Origin: Thalassotalea nanhaiensis
Lineage (GTDB): Bacteria > Pseudomonadota > Gammaproteobacteria > Enterobacterales > Alteromonadaceae
DNA: 64,000 nucleotides
Assembly (NCBI RefSeq): GCF_031583575.1
Contig: NZ_CP134146.1
Span: 4,092,001-4,156,000 of the forward strand
Reading direction: 5' to 3'
Made by a program: the position numbers and the translations under genes
Part shown: piece after piece, positions 57,606 to 64,000 of the stretch
Layout of the letters: each line of letters begins with the position of its first letter
Numbering within the stretch: position 1 is the stretch's first letter
Notes under the pieces: model-generated
Told to the model about the DNA's origin: nothing
The model's input: only the letters and a program-made list of their open reading frames with translations
Database searches by the model: none

Positions 57606-57634
57606 TTTTATATTTCTACAATAAACAAAAATGT

Positions 57635-58072
57635 TTATCTAAATTCTTCAAGATTCCAGTTACCAATATCATCTTCAGTACCAGCTTCACCATCTGGACC
57701 TACACTGAATATATCTATATTGCTATTTTCACCTGGATTTAATAATAAGTATTCGTTGCCCCATGGGTCCATTGGTAAACGTGGTAAATACCCGCCTTCT
57801 GGGAAACGTCTTGGTAACGGCTCGATATCAGTTTCTTCAACTAATGCTTCCAACCCTTGCTCCGTAGTTGGGTAATTGTAATTAGCCATTTTGTAAAGCT
57901 TCAACTGTTGCTCAATAGAGCTGATGTCTGAAACCGTAGTTTTAATTTTTGCGGTATCAAGATTACCCATTAGGTTTGGCACAACCATGGCACCTAAAAT
58001 TCCTAATATTACGATAACAACCATTACTTCCAGTAACGTAAAACCTTTTACTATGTTGTGTTTAACTTTCAT
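57635..58072 (-). CDS. gspG: type II secretion major pseudopilin GspG
   Basis: 145 residues, prepilin motif KG-FTLLEVMVVIVILG (cleavage after G10). The C-terminal DPWGNEYLL and GPDGEAGTEDDIGNW give the calcium-binding loop of major pseudopilins. Confidence 0.97.
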   Translation of the reverse strand: MKVKHNIVKGFTLLEVMVVIVILGILGAMVVPNLMGNLDTAKIKTTVSDISSIEQQLKLYKMANYNYPTTEQGLEALVEETDIEPLPRRFPEGGYLPRLPMDPWGNEYLLLNPGENSNIDIFSVGPDGEAGTEDDIGNWNLEEFR

Positions 58073-58081
58073 TTTTACTAC

Positions 58082-59296
58082 CTAAATTAATGTATTTAAT
58101 TGCATAATTGGCTGAATAATGGCCATAACGATAAATAACACGACTGCTGCCATGCTTACCATTAGTGCGGGCTCGAATACTTTCAACGATATACTTACTA
58201 CCGCTTCAAATTCACGATCTTGGTTATCAGCAGCCCGACCTAACATATTTTCCAGCTCACCAGATTTTTCACCACTTGCGATCATGTGTAGCATCATCGG
58301 TGGGAACAATTTGGTTTTCTTCAATGACACATGCAAGCTTGCACCTTCACGGACTTGCGCTGAGGCTTCTTCCACCTTTTCGGCAATATGATTGTTAGTC
58401 AATACTGCCCCCGCTATTTTCATGCTCTCAAGTAACGGTACTGCACTCGCAGTACATATACTTAATGTGCGGGCAAAGCGTGCCGTATTCAAGCCTCTGG
58501 TCACTTTTCCAATAATAGGCAAAGCCAGAGTACGTTGATGAATTAACATTTTAAATGCTGGTTTTTTCATCATTTGTTTAAATAAAACGCTCGAGATAAC
58601 AATAAAACCAACGATATATAAAATATAGTTTTGTAAAAATTCACTGATTGAAATTAAAAAGGTTGTTGTGCCAGGTAAGTCTTGGCTCATGTGTTCAAAT
58701 TGACCAACGATTTCCGGTACAACTGCAATTAATAACACTACGATGACGGCAACAGCAACAATAGTCATAATTATTGGGTAAATTAATGCTTGGATTAATT
58801 GTGATTTCATATGCTGGCGTTGTTCGGTGTAATCGGCCAAGCGATTTAAAACGTTATCTAAATGACCAGACTTTTCACCCGCAGATACCATCGCGCGAAA
58901 TAAATTATCAAATACGCTTGGAAATTCTGCCATCGATTCCGCTAAACCATACCCTTCAGTAACTTTTGAACGTACTGACATGATCATACTTTTAAGTTTA
59001 TCTTTGTCACATTGTTCAGCTACTGCCATCAGCGCTTCTTCTAGCGGTAAGCCTGATTCAACCAAGGTTGCCAACTGACGAGTAATTAAGGCTAGTTCAC
59101 CTGCCGATATTCTCTTCTCGCCAAAGCTTGGGCGGTTTGCCTCTTTTTTAGCTTTTTCAAGGCTCGGTGTAACCTCAATTGGAATTAGACCTTGCTCACG
59201 CAAAAAGCTACGAACTTGTCGAGCATTATCGCCTTCAGCGACGCCTTTTTTATTTTTACCGCGAGAATCTACCGCTTGATAATCAAATGCTGCCAT
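58082..59296 (-). CDS. gspF: type II secretion inner-membrane protein GspF
   Basis: 404 residues with two GspF domains and three membrane helices (about 168-190, 220-237, 375-397). AFDYQAVDSRGKNKKG is the typical start. It is the polytopic platform protein with GspE, L and M. Confidence 0.97.
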   Translation of the reverse strand: MAAFDYQAVDSRGKNKKGVAEGDNARQVRSFLREQGLIPIEVTPSLEKAKKEANRPSFGEKRISAGELALITRQLATLVESGLPLEEALMAVAEQCDKDKLKSMIMSVRSKVTEGYGLAESMAEFPSVFDNLFRAMVSAGEKSGHLDNVLNRLADYTEQRQHMKSQLIQALIYPIIMTIVAVAVIVVLLIAVVPEIVGQFEHMSQDLPGTTTFLISISEFLQNYILYIVGFIVISSVLFKQMMKKPAFKMLIHQRTLALPIIGKVTRGLNTARFARTLSICTASAVPLLESMKIAGAVLTNNHIAEKVEEASAQVREGASLHVSLKKTKLFPPMMLHMIASGEKSGELENMLGRAADNQDREFEAVVSISLKVFEPALMVSMAAVVLFIVMAIIQPIMQLNTLI

Positions 59297-59298
59297 AA

Positions 59299-60888
59299 CT
59301 AGTCTTCTCTAGTTACTCGTAAAATTTCTTCCAGCGTGGTTTCGCCATTTAGCACTTTACCAAAACCATCATCACGAATACTTGGTGTATGGCTGCGGAT
59401 CATTTTCTCAATCGCTTGCTCACCAGCATTATTTTGTATGAGCTCTCGAACATTATCATCGACGACGAGTAACTCATGAATACCAGTACGACCTTTATAA
59501 CCTAAGTTTTTACATTTATCACAGCCTGTAGCTCGATAAATTAAATGTTCTTTGTTGTCTGTTATACCAAGTATTTTTGCTTCTTCATCAGAAGCGACAT
59601 GTGCCTCTTTACAATGCACACATAACGTTCTTACCAAACGCTGAGCTAAAACCCCAATTAAACTTGACGATAGCAAGAATGGCTCAATGCCCATATCTTC
59701 TAATCGGGTAATTGCACCAGCTGCTGTATTCGTATGTAAGGTTGATAACACCAGGTGACCGGTTAAACTCGCTTGCACTGATATTTGTGCAGTTTCTAAA
59801 TCTCGAATCTCACCAACCATCACAACGTCAGGATCTTGACGCAAGATTGCGCGTAACCCTCTAGCAAAGGTCATGTCCACTTTAGTATTTACTTGCGTTT
59901 GGCCAATACCTTCAATTGCGAATTCGATTGGATCTTCTACGGTTAAGATATTTCGTTCATTCGCATCAATTTGGGTTAAACCTGCATATAGCGTGGTACT
60001 TTTACCTGAACCGGTTGGGCCAGTAACTAAAATAATGCCGTGTGGTTTACTTATGACACTGGTAAAGGTTTCTCGACCTTTGTCGGTCATGCCTAAATCT
60101 TGTAAATTTAAACGAGCAGCATTTTTATCTAACAAACGGAGTACGACACGCTCGCCATGACTTGAGGGCATAGTTGATACACGAACATCTACGGCACGGC
60201 CACCAATACGCAATGAAATACGACCATCTTGCGGAACACGCTTTTCGGCTATATCAAGCTTTGCCATTACTTTGATACGAGACACTAACATTGATGCTAA
60301 CTTACGATTAGGCTTCAAAATTTCACGTAACACGCCATCAACACGGAAGCGAATTTTTAAGACTTTTTCAAAAGTCTCAATATGAATATCAGAGGCATTT
60401 TCTTTGATCGCTTCTGATAACATTGCATTAATTAATTTGATGATTGGTGCATCATCTTCGTTTTCTAGTAGATCTTCAGCTTCATGAATTTCATCGGCGA
60501 GCGAATATAAATTTGCTTCGTTACCAATATCTTCCATCATTTGTTGTGCTTCAGATGAATCACGTTGATAAGCAATGGTCAGTAGTTGCTCAAATTCTTC
60601 CGCACTATGATTAACGACGCTAAACCTACGTCCCAAAAACCTGCGTACTTCTAGTAAAATATCAACGTTCAACGTATCAGTAACGTGGACAATTAGATCA
60701 TTGTCATCTAACTCAACCAACACACTGTGCCGTTTGGCAAAGCCAAATGGCAATTGATAAGGTAGCTGTTGTACTTCCTCGTCAGCGAGTTCATTTTGTG
60801 CCAGTAACTCTTCCTCTGACATTATAAAAGACTCATCATTAATGCCATTTTGAGCAGATGCTAAGGTGTCGCTATTACTCATTTTCAC
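59299..60888 (-). CDS. gspE: type II secretion ATPase GspE
   Basis: 529 residues. N-terminal GspL-binding domain, Walker [10 protein letters not shown] near 290, Asp box, Walker B GEIRD, and a tetracysteine zinc module (CVHC...CDKC). It powers pseudopilus assembly. Its ATG overlaps the 3' end of gspD by 14 bases. Confidence 0.98.
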   Translation of the reverse strand: MKMSNSDTLASAQNGINDESFIMSEEELLAQNELADEEVQQLPYQLPFGFAKRHSVLVELDDNDLIVHVTDTLNVDILLEVRRFLGRRFSVVNHSAEEFEQLLTIAYQRDSSEAQQMMEDIGNEANLYSLADEIHEAEDLLENEDDAPIIKLINAMLSEAIKENASDIHIETFEKVLKIRFRVDGVLREILKPNRKLASMLVSRIKVMAKLDIAEKRVPQDGRISLRIGGRAVDVRVSTMPSSHGERVVLRLLDKNAARLNLQDLGMTDKGRETFTSVISKPHGIILVTGPTGSGKSTTLYAGLTQIDANERNILTVEDPIEFAIEGIGQTQVNTKVDMTFARGLRAILRQDPDVVMVGEIRDLETAQISVQASLTGHLVLSTLHTNTAAGAITRLEDMGIEPFLLSSSLIGVLAQRLVRTLCVHCKEAHVASDEEAKILGITDNKEHLIYRATGCDKCKNLGYKGRTGIHELLVVDDNVRELIQNNAGEQAIEKMIRSHTPSIRDDGFGKVLNGETTLEEILRVTRED

Positions 60889-63013
60889 CAGCTTCTTGCT
60901 TTTCAGCTTCAGTCAGATCTTTACCTAACTCTTCCACAGCACGGTCTTCCATGTACTCATCGAAGGTCGGTGGTAGCTCTAATTCATCGCTCCAATTTGG
61001 TAACAGTGGAAGTACTGCATCATCCATCAGGGCTAAACCGTTTTCTTGCTTACGTATTTGATCAGCACGAATGTAGTTATACTTTTCTTTTGAAATTGAT
61101 TCCATCAAATCGCCGTCACGAATAATGGTTGGCTTTAAAAACACCATCAAGTTACGTTTACGGGTTGTACTACCCGTTGAACGGAATAAATTACCAATAA
61201 TAGGAAGGTCACCTAAAATAGGCACCTTTTGCATGCTTTCTTGCACATCTTCATCAATCAAGCCGCCAAGGATAATTGTTGAGCCACTATCAGCCATTAC
61301 CGTAGTTTTTATTTCACGTTTATTGATTGAAACATCCACGCCCGTAGCTCCACTTACACTAGACACTTCTTGCTCAATCGTTAACTGTACGCCAGAGCCT
61401 TCATTTACCTGTGGGGTAACTTTCAATTTAATACCCACTTCTTTACGGTCAACAGTTTGGAACGGGTTGGTATTGTTACTGCCGGTCGCTGAGCCTGTAA
61501 TGATTGGGATTTCTTGACCAACGATAAAGTATGCTTCTTCGTTATCAAGTGTAGTAATACTTGGCGTGGCAAGAATGTTAGAGTTAACATCAGAGCTTAC
61601 CGCTTGCACAATAGCCCCCCAATTGTCTTCAACTACACCAAACATCATACCGTTTACGTTGCCTAGTAATTGGGCAAGAATTGAATAATCACCTTTGGTA
61701 TCAGGGTTTTTGGTTTCAATTGGATTACCATTAGGATCAAGGGTAATAACCGTATTCCCTTCTTCACCTTCAGCAGCAATTGCACCTGCTGCTATACCAC
61801 TTATTGGAACAATACCGTTATTGAATTGCGTAAAGCCACCTTCTTCATGGAACCATTGAACGCCCAGTTGCGCACCATCAGATTCAAACACTTCAACGAT
61901 GATGGCTTCAACCAGTACTTGTGCACGACGGATATCAAGTTGACGAATAACAGACTCAAGAGAGCGCAGCATATCCGGCTCAGCGGTAATAACTAAGGTA
62001 TTTGTGTCTTCATGTGACTCAATACTGACATTACGGCTTGAGCTACTTCGACTACGAGATACTGAGGTTGTTTTAGAGCCACTTGATTTCGATGCCGTTG
62101 CACTCTTTTGCATACTATCGCTGACGCTTTGTAACACTGAGACTAGATCTTTGGCTTTAGAATACTTCAAATAATAAACACGGGTATTACCTGATGATTC
62201 CAATTCGCTGTCTAACTTTTCAATTAAACGTGCAATACGGTCACGAGCTTGACCTTCACCACTAATAATTACAGAGTTGGTTCTGTCATCGGCAACAATT
62301 TTAGGAATTAAAAAAGCTGGAGTGTCAGATTTACCAGATTTTGGTTTATTGATATTTTCAATAATACGTACCATTTCACCTGCTGAAGCATATTTTAACT
62401 TCACTATCTGTACGTCTTGGTCGCCGGCTCTGTCAACTCGAGTGATAATGTTTACTAAACGGTTTACTACTGCAGCGGTACCAGTAAGCATGATTACGTT
62501 TGATGGTTCATAGTGAACTACGTTACCGCCACCAGCCTGGTCACTTAATTGACGTAGTAATGGTGATAATTCACGAACAGAAACATTCTTTACTTCGACA
62601 ACACGGGTAACCATTTCGTCACCAATGCCAGGGTTATTATCTCCAACAACAGGAATAGAAGCACTTTTGGCATCTTTATTTGGAATTACTTTTACGACGT
62701 TATTTTCCATTTCAACAACGGCAAAACCATAAACTTCCAGAACGTTTAAGAAAAATTGATAATACTGTTCTTCGGTTAACAGATCATAACTGCGCACGTT
62801 AATTTTACCGCGAACTTTTGGATCAACGATGATCGTTTTCTTTAAATTTTTACCAACAATATTGATAAACTCAGTTATTTCAGTGCCTTTAAAGTTTGGT
62901 GAATATTGAGCTGCCGACGCCGACGCTATACATAAAGTACAGGCCATAGTTATTGCTGCTAATATATTTGCTGATGCACGTTTAAACTGTTTCGCGCTAA
63001 GGTTCATGCGCAT
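60875..63013 (-). CDS. gspD: type II secretion secretin GspD
   Basis: 712 residues from the ATG at 63013 (GGAGAG about 5 bases upstream); ATGs at 63025 and 63007 are possible. Signal peptide ending near ASA, N0-N3 domains ([20 protein letters not shown]), a Ser-rich N3 loop, the secretin core with [16 protein letters not shown], and an acidic S-domain-like tail. It forms the outer-membrane pore. Confidence 0.97.
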   Translation of the reverse strand: MRMNLSAKQFKRASANILAAITMACTLCIASASAAQYSPNFKGTEITEFINIVGKNLKKTIIVDPKVRGKINVRSYDLLTEEQYYQFFLNVLEVYGFAVVEMENNVVKVIPNKDAKSASIPVVGDNNPGIGDEMVTRVVEVKNVSVRELSPLLRQLSDQAGGGNVVHYEPSNVIMLTGTAAVVNRLVNIITRVDRAGDQDVQIVKLKYASAGEMVRIIENINKPKSGKSDTPAFLIPKIVADDRTNSVIISGEGQARDRIARLIEKLDSELESSGNTRVYYLKYSKAKDLVSVLQSVSDSMQKSATASKSSGSKTTSVSRSRSSSSRNVSIESHEDTNTLVITAEPDMLRSLESVIRQLDIRRAQVLVEAIIVEVFESDGAQLGVQWFHEEGGFTQFNNGIVPISGIAAGAIAAEGEEGNTVITLDPNGNPIETKNPDTKGDYSILAQLLGNVNGMMFGVVEDNWGAIVQAVSSDVNSNILATPSITTLDNEEAYFIVGQEIPIITGSATGSNNTNPFQTVDRKEVGIKLKVTPQVNEGSGVQLTIEQEVSSVSGATGVDVSINKREIKTTVMADSGSTIILGGLIDEDVQESMQKVPILGDLPIIGNLFRSTGSTTRKRNLMVFLKPTIIRDGDLMESISKEKYNYIRADQIRKQENGLALMDDAVLPLLPNWSDELELPPTFDEYMEDRAVEELGKDLTEAEKQEAGENE

Positions 63014-63025
63014 GAAACTCTCCAT

Positions 63026-63982
63026 TTAATTATTTAAGCCTAAAGAAACGTCGTGTAATTCACCGTCTCGTTCTACTAATATGTCTACATGTTCTGCTTT
63101 ACGCAGTTCGATAAGCGCTTTTTGAGCTTCTCGCATGTCGGTTAAGTCTTTACCATTAATTTGTACGGCAATATCTCCCGGTAATAAGCCAACTCCTGCA
63201 AAAAACTCCGGATCTTTACTCGGCATTAATCGATAACCTTTTACTTTGCCGTCTTTTCGGTACGGTGAGACTTTTATGTAATCAGTTAATTTACCAGGGT
63301 TGTCTAAAATATCTGCTCTTGCTTTAGCAACTCGTTCTTTTATGCGGGCACTCTTTTCTGAGTTTGACGCGTTTTTATTCGTTAAACTCGTTTTAGTTTT
63401 AATTTTATTATTTACAAGTTTAGGACCCGTGTCGGTTGCCATAACTTCACGAGCGTTCCCTTTGGTATATTCAAAACCATCAAGCATCAAGGTTTCCATA
63501 CGACCTGATGATTCTATAATAACTCTATCGTTTTGCACCTGTTTCAAAATTGCTCTGGTGCCTTCGATCTTGTCATCAATACCATAGGTTTCTTGTTTGC
63601 CTTTTGACTCAATTATAGCAGCAGCCGTTGTCGGGTCGTCAGAAGCAACTAACCCAGTTAACGTAAGCTTTAAACGAGTTTCTGGTGCTGATTCAATTTT
63701 TTCTATTTTTTTAACTACCGGCTGCTCTTTATTAAATTCACCAAACAAATTTAAACTACGGATGGCTGAAGTATTAACTTGTTTACTCGACGCCGAGGCA
63801 GATGATTTAACCACAGTTGCAGATGACTTGGTTGTTGCTTCTGGATAAAGTACCCAAGTGAAATTAGCACTCCAATAAGCGATATAAATTACAAGTAAAG
63901 ATATTAACGCTTGCGTTAGTCGCTTTTGTGGCACTTGTTGCCATAAAGACTGTAACCGAATTGTAATTTGCGCTAATTCCAT
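63026..63982 (-). CDS. gspC: type II secretion protein GspC
   Basis: 318 residues: membrane helix (about 22-40), HR domain (LFGEF...LTGLVASDD) that contacts GspD, and a C-terminal PDZ domain (GVGLLPGDIAVQINGKDL). First gene of the gsp operon; the promoter is at or beyond the window edge. Confidence 0.95.
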   Translation of the reverse strand: MELAQITIRLQSLWQQVPQKRLTQALISLLVIYIAYWSANFTWVLYPEATTKSSATVVKSSASASSKQVNTSAIRSLNLFGEFNKEQPVVKKIEKIESAPETRLKLTLTGLVASDDPTTAAAIIESKGKQETYGIDDKIEGTRAILKQVQNDRVIIESSGRMETLMLDGFEYTKGNAREVMATDTGPKLVNNKIKTKTSLTNKNASNSEKSARIKERVAKARADILDNPGKLTDYIKVSPYRKDGKVKGYRLMPSKDPEFFAGVGLLPGDIAVQINGKDLTDMREAQKALIELRKAEHVDILVERDGELHDVSLGLNN

Positions 63983-64000
63983 GATGTTTTTTAAATACTT

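Overview
The window comes from a low-GC marine gammaproteobacterium. The conserved gene order from purA through hfl, hfq, miaA, mutL, amiB, tsaE and nnrD to queG, followed by orn, rsgA and psd, and the style of the intergenic repeats suggest Alteromonadales, most likely Colwelliaceae (Colwellia or Thalassotalea-like). That placement is inference. No rRNA, tRNA, CRISPR array, prophage or transposase was recognised.

Left region (1-22.4 kb): a denitrification block for nitrite to NO to N2O. On the minus strand it reads nirS, a NirT-like multiheme fusion, a cupredoxin, nirC, nirF, nirD, nirL, nirG, nirH, nirJ, nirE and nirN (cut by the window edge). NirS is the cytochrome cd1 nitrite reductase; the other nir genes make and deliver heme d1 or electrons. 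A divergent membrane-anchored hemerythrin follows, then a DnrP-like zinc-ribbon peptide, norD, norB, norC, a small membrane protein and norQ. FNR/Dnr-type TTGAT-N4-ATCAA sites lie 60-80 bases before nirC, norD, norC and norQ, and one more lies between nirS and the hemerythrin gene. The nor genes are split by an AT-rich accessory island (13.6-16.8 kb) holding a decayed toxin-antitoxin module, small membrane proteins and a truncated MreB-like protein. A DUF885 lipoprotein and two related class I cytochromes c close the region.

Middle (22.5-42.8 kb): selO, small genes, a 2.2-kb lipoprotein gene that sits between hpt and a remnant of an hpt 3' end, maeB flanked by two almost identical 139-bp repeats, and then the housekeeping cluster purA, DUF2065, hflC, hflK, hflX, hfq, miaA, mutL, amiB, tsaE and nnrD, with queG divergent.

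Second accessory island (42.8-48.9 kb), between queG and orn: an intact ParDE module, a leucine-rich-repeat protein, a proteasome-like peptidase broken in a run of nine G residues, an alpha/beta hydrolase and a two-TM protein with an Hpt-like tail. It resembles the first island: a TA module bordered by the same interspersed repeat, followed by minus-strand orphan genes with a recurrent GAGCGA motif upstream of them, usually inside a hairpin.

Right region (49-64 kb): orn, rsgA, psd and a glycerophosphodiester phosphodiesterase, then a complete type II secretion operon, gspCDEFGHIJKLMN, read on the minus strand.

The observations most worth testing are an intergenic repeat family whose hairpins present GGA in the loop, like CsrA/RsmA-binding RNAs; the NirT/ethylbenzene-dehydrogenase-type heme fusion; the cassette-like islands; and the hpt 3'-end duplication.
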